NCBI RefSeq assembly: GCF_040537815.1
Contig: NZ_JBEWSZ010000001.1
Location: 992,001 to 1,056,000 of the forward strand
DNA length: 64,000 nucleotides
DNA from: Mesorhizobium shangrilense
Lineage (GTDB): Bacteria; Pseudomonadota; Alphaproteobacteria; Rhizobiales; Rhizobiaceae
Direction of reading: 5' to 3'
This document shows positions 17,583 through 25,292 of the stretch, in pieces. The notes under the pieces were generated by a model. It did no database searches, was not told where the DNA came from, and saw only the letters and a program-made list of their open reading frames with translations. The position numbers and the translations under genes are program-made. The stretch's first letter is position 1, and each line of letters opens with the position of its first letter.

Positions 17583-17897
17583 TCAGGCGCCTTCGACGAC
17601 CGCAAATCCCTCGAACTGAGGGTGGCCGATATAGTGGACCTTGGTGGTGCCGACGTTCCTGTGGGCGGCGCGAAAATTCTCGGACTTCGTCCAGGCGACA
17701 AAGTCGTCGTGGCTGGCCCACACTGTGTGCGAGGCAAACAGTGTGTAGCCCTCGGTCTCGTTGACCGGGCCGCGCAGCAGATGGAATTCACGAAAACCCT
17801 TCATTTCGGAAAGGCTGGAATCGCGGTTCTTCCAGACGCCCTCGAAGGCATCCTCGGAGCCTTTCTCGACCTTGAAGCGGTTCATGGCGATGTACAT
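17583..17897 (-). CDS. hmuQ: IsdG-type haem-degrading monooxygenase (antibiotic biosynthesis monooxygenase fold)
   Basis: A 104-residue ABM-fold protein, MYIAMNRFKVEKGSEDAFEG at the N-terminus. The residues used by IsdG enzymes to distort and cleave haem (Asn, Trp, His) appear as Asn6, Trp69 and His79; the ten-residue gap between Trp and His equals that of Staphylococcus IsdG (W67/H77 by my recollection). The start at 17897 is supported by AAAGGA six bases upstream; an ATG right after the tonB stop at 17954 is less likely. Its place in the hmuR operon fits release of iron from imported haem in the cytoplasm, as HmuQ/HmuD do in Bradyrhizobium. Part of this gene is duplicated at 15892-15994. 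Confidence 0.78.
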   Translation of the reverse strand: MYIAMNRFKVEKGSEDAFEGVWKNRDSSLSEMKGFREFHLLRGPVNETEGYTLFASHTVWASHDDFVAWTKSENFRAAHRNVGTTKVHYIGHPQFEGFAVVEGA

Positions 17898-17954
17898 GGT
17901 GGTTCCTTTCGGGCGGATTGTGATGGTTGGCGTCGCAGTTTGTTCAGCGCGCAT

Positions 17955-18911
17955 TCAAAATGGACCGACTTCGGCCTCGAAGACCAAACTCTTGCTTGCG
18001 ACCTGTGGTGGAATTGGCGGGAAGGGAGCAGCCTTGCGTACGATGCCAAGTGCGACCTGATCGAAATTTGGCGATCCCGAGCTTTGCAGGATACGCAGGT
18101 CATCAATCCCGCCACGGCTGCCGATCACGAACGTCACGACGGCATTGTTGAGTGCAGTCAACTGCACCGAGGGCGGAACGGCACGGTTGACCCGACTGAG
18201 CTTTCGGATGACGTCGCTGCGGTAGTTGAACTCCGTTTCGGCGCTGCCTGCCTCTTTCTGTTTCTTGCCCTTGCTGGCGGCCACTGCCAGCCGGTCCTGG
18301 CCGTCCGCCGTTCCACGTTTCTCGTCCATTTCCTTTGCAGTCGCGGGAGGTGCCGCCGGAGTTGGACGAGCGCTGGGGATCGGCGGCTGCTCTGGAACAG
18401 CGACTGACATTTCGGGTTTTTCCAACTGGGTGACCGGCTGGTCCGGCACTTTGGTGCTGGCGACAACACTGTCATCCGGGTGAGGGGCTTTGGTCACCAA
18501 TATGTCGGGCTGTTTGGCAGGTTCCGGCGAAGGTGCGGGAAGCTCCGCTGTTGGCTCCCTGGTGGGCTCGGAAGGTTGCTTTGGCGGCATTGGTCTGACT
18601 GGCTTTGCCGGTGCCGGTGTGGGCGGCTCGATTGTCACATTTATTGCTGCCGGGTGCTTGTCCAGCGCGCTCCCGACAACCTTGTCTCCAGATTGATCGC
18701 TGCCTTCCGACTGCTCCGTATTTGGGGATTCCAACTTGCCCTTGGGCGATATCAGGAAAGCTGCCGCCACGCCGGCATGAAGAAGACAGGATAAAATGAT
18801 CGCCGCCGACCATTTGCCTTTGCCGGCTGGCGGCTGCACTTGCGCGAGAGATTCGGCAGGCGTTACGGCCAGTTCGGTGCTGGCGTCGGGGAGAGGGCTG
18901 ATATCCTGCAT
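17955..18911 (-). CDS. tonB: TonB-family energy transducer of the haem receptor operon
   Basis: A 318-residue TonB. One membrane segment at about residues 34-54 contains the SxxxH motif (Ser41-Cys-Leu-Leu-His45) that couples TonB to ExbBD. A long proline-rich periplasmic linker follows (PPTPAPAKPVRPMPPKQPSE and similar). The C-terminal domain at about 240-318 contains LTALNNAVVTFVIGSRGGI and the ending FPPIPPQVASKSLVFEAEVGPF. It passes proton-motive energy to the receptor HmuR encoded upstream. exbB and exbD are not in the window. The ATG at 18911 is chosen; the open frame continues upstream but crosses a perfect hairpin. Confidence 0.85.
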   Translation of the reverse strand: MQDISPLPDASTELAVTPAESLAQVQPPAGKGKWSAAIILSCLLHAGVAAAFLISPKGKLESPNTEQSEGSDQSGDKVVGSALDKHPAAINVTIEPPTPAPAKPVRPMPPKQPSEPTREPTAELPAPSPEPAKQPDILVTKAPHPDDSVVASTKVPDQPVTQLEKPEMSVAVPEQPPIPSARPTPAAPPATAKEMDEKRGTADGQDRLAVAASKGKKQKEAGSAETEFNYRSDVIRKLSRVNRAVPPSVQLTALNNAVVTFVIGSRGGIDDLRILQSSGSPNFDQVALGIVRKAAPFPPIPPQVASKSLVFEAEVGPF

Positions 18912-18980
18912 GTCGCGGGGCGCAAACTGCCGCGATGCATGCGGAATTGTCAAATCAAGATCGGTTGCCTCGAACCATGA

Positions 18981-19020
18981 AACATCGTGGCCTAGCAGAG
19001 GCCAGGCCACGATGTTTCGG
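18981..19020. terminator. Perfect 15-bp stem-loop between the secreted protein gene and tonB
   Basis: Arms GAAACATCGTGGCCT (18981-18995) and its exact complement (19006-19020) flank a 10-base loop. It lies in the 140-bp gap inside the hmuR-orf-tonB series. No clear U-run follows on the minus strand, so it may be an attenuating or mRNA-stabilising element that lowers tonB expression relative to hmuR, rather than a full terminator. Confidence 0.6.
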
Positions 19021-19051
19021 GTGAATGCGATCTCCAGCCCCAACGTTCCTC

Positions 19052-19501
19052 TCAGACGCCGAAAGCGATGCCGGTCTTGGAATCGGTCTTCAGCTTGCGC
19101 ATGCAGGCATTGGGCTCGACGCCCGCGCCGGCGCATTCCGTGGCGCTGTTGATCAGCACGCGGCTGATCTTGGTGCAATCGGTGCCGGCCAGGTCGAAGC
19201 GCGTCACCTTGGTCTTGCCGGCGGGCAGGTCCTTGAAGTCGAGCACGGTCAGCCGGTCGACGACGCCGGCTTCGTTGAACAGCGCGATCTCGAACGCCGC
19301 CTTGGAAAGGTCGGCGCCCAGATTGTTGTTGACCACGAATGTCAGGCGGCAGCCCTTGTCGGAGGGTTGCGCGCCATTGAGCTCGAGGCTCAGGGCAGGG
19401 ACCGGCGCGGACTGTTGAGCCCACGCCGGCACCGTCGCAAGCGACATCGCCAGCGTCGAGGTCAGCAGACGAAGCGATGCCGTCAAGCTCGTCATTGTCA
19501 T
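19052..19501 (-). CDS. Secreted protein of unknown function, translationally coupled to hmuR
   Basis: A 149-residue protein with a signal peptide (LTSTLAMSLATVPAWAQQ, cleavage near residue 28). The mature part has four cysteines (51, 109, 123, 133), which could form two disulfides in the periplasm, and an immunoglobulin-like strand pattern (CRLTFVVNNNLGADLSKAAF, VTRFDLAGTDCTKISRVLIN). I do not recognise a named function. Its ATG overlaps the stop of hmuR (TGATG), so its output is tied to that of the receptor; this argues for a role in haem uptake. A second ATG two codons in is also possible. Confidence 0.8.
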   Translation of the reverse strand: MTMTSLTASLRLLTSTLAMSLATVPAWAQQSAPVPALSLELNGAQPSDKGCRLTFVVNNNLGADLSKAAFEIALFNEAGVVDRLTVLDFKDLPAGKTKVTRFDLAGTDCTKISRVLINSATECAGAGVEPNACMRKLKTDSKTGIAFGV

Positions 19502-21717
19502 CAGCCTCCAAAACGCATCGTTGCCGCCAGCTTCAGGGTTATGCCGGGCTCGTAGATAGCTGTTGTCGTACTGACATTCAGCGGGTTGACGTATTTCACA
19601 TCGAACAGATTGTCGGCGCGGAAATCGACCTTCAAGTTGTCGGTCGCCTGGTAGCTGGCGAAGGCGTTCACCAGCGTATAGTCCTTGGCAATGGCGTTGC
19701 CCTTCGGCTTGCCGTTGTATTGTACTTCGCCGCCCACGGTCAGCTTGTCTTCCAGGAAACGCAATCCGAGCTGTGCGGTGACCTGGGATGACGGGATGGT
19801 GGCAAGATCCGCCACGACGCCCTTGTAGGAAGTGGTCTGACCGTTGGTAATCGAAGCCGAAAGTCCGGCGTAACCCCATCCGGCATCATAGACGCCTTCC
19901 ATCTCGAAGCCGTTGATCTTGGCCTTGGCGAAGTTCTGATACTGATAGCAGATCGGGATGCCCGGGCCGAACGGGCAGCCGCTGCCTGGCGCGAACGGCG
20001 ACAGCGTCACGCCGTCGATATAGTCCCGCACGTCGTTGTGGAAGTACGCGGCCTTCAGGCGCAACGCATCGCCGGATTCAACGATGTCGTTCAGCTTGTA
20101 GTTGACGCCGAATTCCGTTGTCTTGCCGATTTCAGGCCTCAGGTTCGGATTGGGCAGGAACGGGAAGGTAACGCCAGCCGGATGGTTGCCGCTGATCAGC
20201 GTTTCCGTCAGAGACGGCGATCGGTAGCCTTCCGCGTAAGTGCCGTAGAATTGCAGCCCCGACAGGCCGGCTGTCTGGAACGGCGAGACGCCGACGGTGA
20301 TGCGCGGCGACAGCCGGTCGCCAGACGTCTCGTTCTTGCTGTCCTTGAGGCTGTAGTTGTCGTAGCGCAGCCCGCCTATGACTTCGAGCCATTCCCAGGT
20401 CAGCTTGTCCTGGACGTAAGCGCCGGAAACATTCCTCTTGCCCGACGGGGTGTAGAAACTGTCGCCGCCGGTGGTGCCGCCGGTCTTGACGTCGTCATTC
20501 GCCCAGTCGCCGCCATAGGTCAGTTCGTGCGCGATGGCGGCGGTCTCGAACCTCGAGGTGTTCCATATATCGATCGCAGCGGTACCGACATCGAAAGTCG
20601 ACGTGGAACCCGCGGGCAGCACCACGGGCAGACCCGTGACCGGGCTGAACCGGTTTTGCGCGACAAGGCTGGTCAGGTCGAGATTGGTCCTGTTGTAGGA
20701 GGTGTTGATGTGGAGGTCGAGCCAGCTCTTGTCCTCATCGGTGATGTTGTAGCGGGCGGTGAAGGTGTTCGACTTGAGATCAACGTCGTTGACCGGCACG
20801 CCGCCGCTGACCTCGTTCCAGCCATCGCTCGAGCCGACCCAGCCGAGCTTCAACTGGCTGTTTTCGGTTGGGCGGATCGTGGTCTTGAGCATGCCGCTCA
20901 GCACATCGAAGCCAGTGCCCTTGACCGTGTCGCCACCGCCATCCTTGTAGTCGTCATAGTTGCGATAGACGATGTTGCCCAGGGCATCCCAGTTCTCGTT
21001 GAAGCGATAGGCGCCGGTAGCGCTGGTGGTCCAGCCCTTGCCGTTGCTTTCATACCGGCCCGTCACCGAAGCACCCCAGGTTTCGCTGGGCTTGAGGAAA
21101 TCCTCGGCATCCTTGGTGTCGAAGAAGACCACGCCGCCGATCGCGCCCGAGCCATAGGTGTTGGCTACCGGGCCGCGGATCACGTCGACGGATTTGACGA
21201 GTTCAGGGTCGATATAAAAGGTCGATTGGGTGCCGTGGTCTGAGCGCTGGAAATCCTGGCGAGCGCCATCGACGATGACGGCGACGCGACCGAAATCCTG
21301 CAGGCCGCGAATATTGATGCTGGTGCTCACGCGCCTGGCGTCGGCCTGCGCGGCGACACCGGGCACACCCAACAGCATTTCGTTCGGCGTGCTCGCCATG
21401 CGGCGGTCGAGCTGTTCCTGGTCGAGATGGCTGGCGGAAGCCAGCGATTCGATCGCCGTCTCGCCAGTGCGGCTGATGACCAGGATCTTGTCGAGCAGCG
21501 TGACGCCCGCCGGCGCGGCCTTGGCCTCTTCGGCCTTCTTCGTTTCGGCCTGTTGCTGGTCCGTCGGTGCCTGCGCCTGTTGCGCGCTGGCTGGCGGCGC
21601 CAGCAGCGTGATCGCGGCCACGCCGGCCAGCAATCCGGCCATTCCTTTTGCCACGGGCCGATGCGCCGAGACTGTGTCTTCAGCCAGCCCCAGCCGTCCC
21701 CAATGTACCAACCCCAT
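19501..21717 (-). CDS. hmuR: TonB-dependent outer-membrane haem/haemoglobin receptor
   Basis: A 738-residue receptor. A long signal region (to about LLAPPASAQQA), a probable TonB box near ILVISRTGE and a plug domain (RMASTPNEMLLGVPGV, DFGRVAVIVDGARQDFQRSDHG, VDVIRGPVANTYGSGAIGGVV) precede a 22-strand barrel ending in MRFGG. The haem-receptor box is present as YAEGYRSPSLTE (FRAP-like), then a histidine in ISGNHPAG and FLPNPNLRPE (NPNL/NPDL). GGAG lies seven bases before the ATG at 21717. It is divergent from hmuPSTUV and heads an operon with a secreted protein, tonB and a haem monooxygenase. Confidence 0.93.
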   Translation of the reverse strand: MGLVHWGRLGLAEDTVSAHRPVAKGMAGLLAGVAAITLLAPPASAQQAQAPTDQQQAETKKAEEAKAAPAGVTLLDKILVISRTGETAIESLASASHLDQEQLDRRMASTPNEMLLGVPGVAAQADARRVSTSINIRGLQDFGRVAVIVDGARQDFQRSDHGTQSTFYIDPELVKSVDVIRGPVANTYGSGAIGGVVFFDTKDAEDFLKPSETWGASVTGRYESNGKGWTTSATGAYRFNENWDALGNIVYRNYDDYKDGGGDTVKGTGFDVLSGMLKTTIRPTENSQLKLGWVGSSDGWNEVSGGVPVNDVDLKSNTFTARYNITDEDKSWLDLHINTSYNRTNLDLTSLVAQNRFSPVTGLPVVLPAGSTSTFDVGTAAIDIWNTSRFETAAIAHELTYGGDWANDDVKTGGTTGGDSFYTPSGKRNVSGAYVQDKLTWEWLEVIGGLRYDNYSLKDSKNETSGDRLSPRITVGVSPFQTAGLSGLQFYGTYAEGYRSPSLTETLISGNHPAGVTFPFLPNPNLRPEIGKTTEFGVNYKLNDIVESGDALRLKAAYFHNDVRDYIDGVTLSPFAPGSGCPFGPGIPICYQYQNFAKAKINGFEMEGVYDAGWGYAGLSASITNGQTTSYKGVVADLATIPSSQVTAQLGLRFLEDKLTVGGEVQYNGKPKGNAIAKDYTLVNAFASYQATDNLKVDFRADNLFDVKYVNPLNVSTTTAIYEPGITLKLAATMRFGG

Positions 21718-21819
21718 GCCCCAGCTCCAAAAAATCAGGTTTCATGCTGGCTGGCTTGGTGCTTGCTGGCATTTTTCATCGTGTCCGGCGTCTTAAATGT
21801 TGACTCATTTAGTCCTGTA

Positions 21820-21854
21820 TTGCACTGACTAGTAAACATGATTATTCAAGTCAA
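21820..21854. promoter_or_regulatory. Divergent hmuR/hmuP promoter with an IRO (RirA-type) box
   Basis: TGA-N9-TCA, the IRO consensus reported for RirA targets, occurs exactly at 21839-21853 (TGATTATTCAAGTCA). A candidate hmuP promoter TTGCAC (21820-21825), 17 bases, TATTCA (21843-21848) overlaps it, and TTGACT on the minus strand (21854-21849) could be the hmuR -35. A near-match lies at 21801-21815. Repression by RirA, encoded at 26156-26620, is inferred. Confidence 0.5.
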
Positions 21855-21919
21855 GAAATGAATCGGCAATCTACGCAACGCCTAGCCAGACGCCCGGCAC
21901 AGGAAAGGGATCGATCCAG

Positions 21920-22126
21920 ATGAACACGCACAATCCCAATGATTTTCGCTATCGCGTCCGCCGTTCCGACGATGCCTCCGTCCGTTTCGACCGGGTTCCG
22001 CTGGCGGTGCGAACCCTGTCCAGCAACACGCTGTTCCAGGGCGAGCACGAGATCGGCATCGAGCATCACGGCGCGCTCTATCGGCTGAAGATCACCCGTC
22101 AGGGCAAGCTCATTCTCAACAAGTAG
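21920..22126 (+). CDS. hmuP: Haemin uptake protein HmuP (HemP family)
   Basis: A 68-residue protein with the HemP/HmuP signature VRTLSSNTLFQGEHEIGIEHHGALYRLKITRQGKLILNK in its second half (SSNTLFQG, then YRLKITRQGKLILNK). In Rhizobiales and Bradyrhizobium, HmuP is a small activator needed for haem-receptor expression, acting with Irr. It is the first gene of hmuPSTUV, eight bases before hmuS, and divergent from hmuR across the IRO-box region. Confidence 0.93.
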   Translation: MNTHNPNDFRYRVRRSDDASVRFDRVPLAVRTLSSNTLFQGEHEIGIEHHGALYRLKITRQGKLILNK

Positions 22127-22134
22127 GGGTAGAC

Positions 22135-23196
22135 ATGGACCAGCGCGTAAAACCCGCTCCGCACGAAATCCGGCGGGCGCGGACAGACAATCCGAAAACG
22201 CGCGAGCGTGACCTCGCGGCCCAGCTCGGCATCTCGGAAGCCGAACTGGTGGCCGCGCATTGCGGCGACGGCGTCGTCCGCATCGAGCCGCGCGTCAATG
22301 ATCTCCTGACCGGCCTGGAGGCGGTTGGAGAAGTCATGGCGCTGACCCGCAACGAAAGCGCCGTTCACGAAAAGATCGGTGTCTACGACAAGGTGGTCAC
22401 CGGCAACCACAATGCCATGGTGCTCGGCGATAACATCGACCTTCGCATCTTCCCGAAGATATGGGCGCACGGCTTCGCCGTGGAAAAGCGTGACGGTGGC
22501 GAGATCCGCCGCAGCCTGCAGTTCTTCGATGACGCGGGCGAGGCCGTGCACAAGGTGCATCTGCGCCCTGCGTCCAATCTCTATGCCTATCAGAAGCTGG
22601 TGGCCGAACTGGAATCGGCCAACCAGGAGCCGACGGTTGCCGTTTCGGCAGCCAAGGTCTCGGATGATGTCGAAAATCCGGATGCGTCCGCCAGTCTCGG
22701 CGATCTGCGCGATCGCTGGAGCCAGCTGACCGATGTGCATCAGTTCTTCGGCATGCTGAAGACGCTGAAGCTCAGCCGCAGGCAAGCGGTGCGGATGGTC
22801 GGCCAGGACTATGCATGGCTGCTCGACAAGGATGCGGTCGGCGCCATGTTCCACCACGCCGCCGAGGGCGAGATGCCCATCATGTGCTTTGTCGGCAATC
22901 GCGGCTGCATCCAGATACATTCCGGGCCGGTCAAGTCCATCAAGCCGATGGGGCCGTGGATCAATGTGCTGGACGAGACGTTCCATCTGCACCTGCGAAC
23001 CGATCACATCGATGAGGTCTGGGCCGTGCGCAAGCCGACCAAGGACGGGCATGTCACGTCTCTCGAGGTCTATGGCGCCGACGGCAACATGATCATCCAG
23101 TTCTTTGGCAAGCGCCATGAAGGCGAAGGCGAGCGCGACGACTGGCGCTTCCTTGCCGAGAACCTGCCGCGCATCCCAAGCCCGACCGCAGCCTGA
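22135..23196 (+). CDS. hmuS: Haemin-degrading/haem-trafficking factor HmuS
   Basis: A 353-residue HemS/ChuS-type protein built from two structural repeats (about 25-175 and 205-345). Characteristic stretches are VMALTRNESAVHEKIGVYDKV, LRIFPKIWAHGFAVEK, VHQFFGMLKTLKLSRRQAVR and CFVGNRGCIQIHSGPV. It binds haem delivered by HmuTUV in the cytoplasm and passes it on or degrades it. It lies between hmuP and hmuT in a tight operon (12 bp to hmuT). Confidence 0.94.
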   Translation: MDQRVKPAPHEIRRARTDNPKTRERDLAAQLGISEAELVAAHCGDGVVRIEPRVNDLLTGLEAVGEVMALTRNESAVHEKIGVYDKVVTGNHNAMVLGDNIDLRIFPKIWAHGFAVEKRDGGEIRRSLQFFDDAGEAVHKVHLRPASNLYAYQKLVAELESANQEPTVAVSAAKVSDDVENPDASASLGDLRDRWSQLTDVHQFFGMLKTLKLSRRQAVRMVGQDYAWLLDKDAVGAMFHHAAEGEMPIMCFVGNRGCIQIHSGPVKSIKPMGPWINVLDETFHLHLRTDHIDEVWAVRKPTKDGHVTSLEVYGADGNMIIQFFGKRHEGEGERDDWRFLAENLPRIPSPTAA

Positions 23197-23208
23197 GGAC
23201 GAACGACA

Positions 23209-24153
23209 ATGACTCTCTTTTCCAGATTGGCGCCAGCGTCCGGATTTGCGCCCGTCTTCAGGTTGGCACCCGTCTTCAGGCTGGCACTCGCGCCGGCGAT
23301 CGGTTTTTCGCTTGCTCTTGCAACGGCCCTGCCGTCCCGCGCGACGGAAGGCACTGCCGTGTTCGCGGACAAATCCAGGATCGCTGCCATCGGCGGTTCA
23401 ATCACCGAGATCGTCTACGCGCTTGGCGAAGAGGACCATTTGGTGGCGCGCGATTCGACCAGCTATTATCCGGCGGCGGCGCGGAGGCTGCCGGATGTCG
23501 GCTACATGCGTCAGCTGTCGCCGGAGGGCGTCCTGTCGGTCAACCCGACCGGCATATTGGCGCTGCATGGCAGCGGCCCGAAGGAAGCCGTCGATGTACT
23601 GAAGAAGACGAGCATCCCCTTCATCGAGGTGCCCGAGCATTATGACAATGAAGGCATCCTGGAAAAGATCCGTATCGTCGGCAAGGCGCTTGGCGCGGAA
23701 GCCAAGGCCGATGCGCTGGTCGCGCAGGTCGATGCCAAGCTGAAGGCCGCGGAGAAACAGACCGCGTCGATCAAGGAGCGCAAGCGCATCCTGTTTGTCC
23801 TGTCGATGCAGGGAGGCAAGATCCTTGCTGCCGGCGGTGAGACCGCCGCCAACGGCATCATCAAGCTGGCCGGCGGCGTCAACGCTGTCGAGGGCTTTTC
23901 CGGCTACAAGCAAATGTCGGACGAGGCGATCGTCACCGCCAAGCCCGACGTCATCATGATGATGAACAATGCCGGTCCGCCCACGCCGGATGAGGAGTTG
24001 TTCGGCAATCCGTCGATAGCCTCGACACCGGCAGGTGCCGCGCGCAAGATCATTCGCATGGACGGCGGCTATCTGCTTGGTTTCGGGCCACGCACGGCGG
24101 ATGCCATCCACGAGCTCGCCGTTTCGCTTTATGGCGCGCAGGTCACGGACTGA
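23209..24153 (+). CDS. hmuT: Periplasmic haemin-binding protein HmuT
   Basis: A 314-residue substrate-binding protein of the class III (TroA-like) fold. After the signal peptide (cleavage near LPSRA, residue 45) come RIAAIGGSITEIVYALGEE and TSYYPAAARRLPDVGYMRQLSPEGVLS, where the tyrosine ligand of haem-binding HmuT/PhuT proteins is found. The C-terminal MDGGYLLGFGPRTADAIHEL is typical. The signal region contains two copies of PVFRLA, encoded by an 18-bp tandem repeat (23251-23286, 17 of 18 bases alike), which lengthens the N-terminus. It delivers haem to HmuUV. Confidence 0.93.
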   Translation: MTLFSRLAPASGFAPVFRLAPVFRLALAPAIGFSLALATALPSRATEGTAVFADKSRIAAIGGSITEIVYALGEEDHLVARDSTSYYPAAARRLPDVGYMRQLSPEGVLSVNPTGILALHGSGPKEAVDVLKKTSIPFIEVPEHYDNEGILEKIRIVGKALGAEAKADALVAQVDAKLKAAEKQTASIKERKRILFVLSMQGGKILAAGGETAANGIIKLAGGVNAVEGFSGYKQMSDEAIVTAKPDVIMMMNNAGPPTPDEELFGNPSIASTPAGAARKIIRMDGGYLLGFGPRTADAIHELAVSLYGAQVTD

Positions 24154-24164
24154 GCAGGCATATC

Positions 24165-25268
24165 ATGGTCGATCAATCGATCGCCGGTCCGGCAAAGGGT
24201 ATGGCGACAGCATCCGAAGGCGATCGTTCGGGACGTGCCCGCATCGTTATTCTTCTGTTGTGCCTCGGGCTTGGCCTTGCCGTGCTGATATCGCTGACCT
24301 CCGGCGCGTCCGATGCGTCGGCCGTCAGCGTTATTCGTGACTGGCTGTTCGGCATGGTGCCGGGCGACGCGGCGCTGAGCGCACGCGACCGCCTGATCGT
24401 CTACGACATACGCTTGCCGCGCGTCATCCTGGGCATGCTGGTCGGGGCGGCGCTCGCCGTCTCCGGGGCGGTGATGCAGGGCCTGTTCCGCAATCCGCTG
24501 GCGGACCCTGGCCTGATCGGTGTTTCGGCGGGATCAAGCCTTGGTGCCGTGTCCATCATTGTGCTTGGCGGCACTGTGCTGGCGCCGATCACCTTGGCGC
24601 TGGGCACGCTTGCGCTGCCGCTGGCAGCCTTCTGCGGCGGCCTGGCCACCACACTGGTGCTCTATCGGGTCGCCACGCGGCGGGGACAGACGTCCGTCGC
24701 CACCATGCTGCTGGCCGGCATAGCGCTGGCGGCCCTTGCCATGGCGCTGACCGGCATCCTGATTTTCATGGCCGATGATCGCCAGCTGCGCGACCTGACC
24801 TTCTGGTCACTCGGATCGCTGGGGGGCGCGACATGGCAGAAGATCGGTTCCGTCGGGCCGGTCATCGTGCTGGCGCTCGCCGCGATGCCCTTCCTGGCGC
24901 GCGGCCTCAACGCGCTGTCGCTGGGCGAAGCCACTGCCGGCCATCTCGGCATACCCGTGCAGCGGTTGAAATATGTGGCAATCATTGGCGTCTCGGCAGC
25001 GGTTGGCGCGTCCGTCGCCGTCAGCGGCGGTATCGGCTTTGTCGGTATCGTTGTGCCGCATCTGCTGCGGCTGTTGATCGGTCCGGACAATCGATACCTG
25101 CTGCCGGCGTCGGCGCTTCTGGGCGCCGCGCTGCTGCTGTTGGCGGATTCGGTTGCCCGTACCGTCGTTGCGCCCGCCGAGCTGCCGATCGGCATCGTCA
25201 CCGCGATCGCCGGCGCGCCGTTCTTCCTTTGGATCCTGCTGCGCAAGCGCGGCGTCATAGACCTGTGA
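24165..25268 (+). CDS. hmuU: Haemin ABC transporter permease HmuU
   Basis: A 367-residue FecCD/BtuC-type permease with about ten membrane helices. Family motifs include YDIRLPRVILGMLVGAALAVSGAVMQGLFRNPLADPGLIGVSAGS and the C-terminal GGIGFVGIVVPHLLRLLIGPDNR, which contacts the ATPase. It forms the inner-membrane channel for haem with HmuV. An N-terminal cytoplasmic extension of about 20 residues precedes the first helix. It starts 11 bp after hmuT and ends 24 bp before hmuV. Confidence 0.94.
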   Translation: MVDQSIAGPAKGMATASEGDRSGRARIVILLLCLGLGLAVLISLTSGASDASAVSVIRDWLFGMVPGDAALSARDRLIVYDIRLPRVILGMLVGAALAVSGAVMQGLFRNPLADPGLIGVSAGSSLGAVSIIVLGGTVLAPITLALGTLALPLAAFCGGLATTLVLYRVATRRGQTSVATMLLAGIALAALAMALTGILIFMADDRQLRDLTFWSLGSLGGATWQKIGSVGPVIVLALAAMPFLARGLNALSLGEATAGHLGIPVQRLKYVAIIGVSAAVGASVAVSGGIGFVGIVVPHLLRLLIGPDNRYLLPASALLGAALLLLADSVARTVVAPAELPIGIVTAIAGAPFFLWILLRKRGVIDL

Positions 25269-25292
25269 GGCGATCATGAAGGAAGAGCGGGC

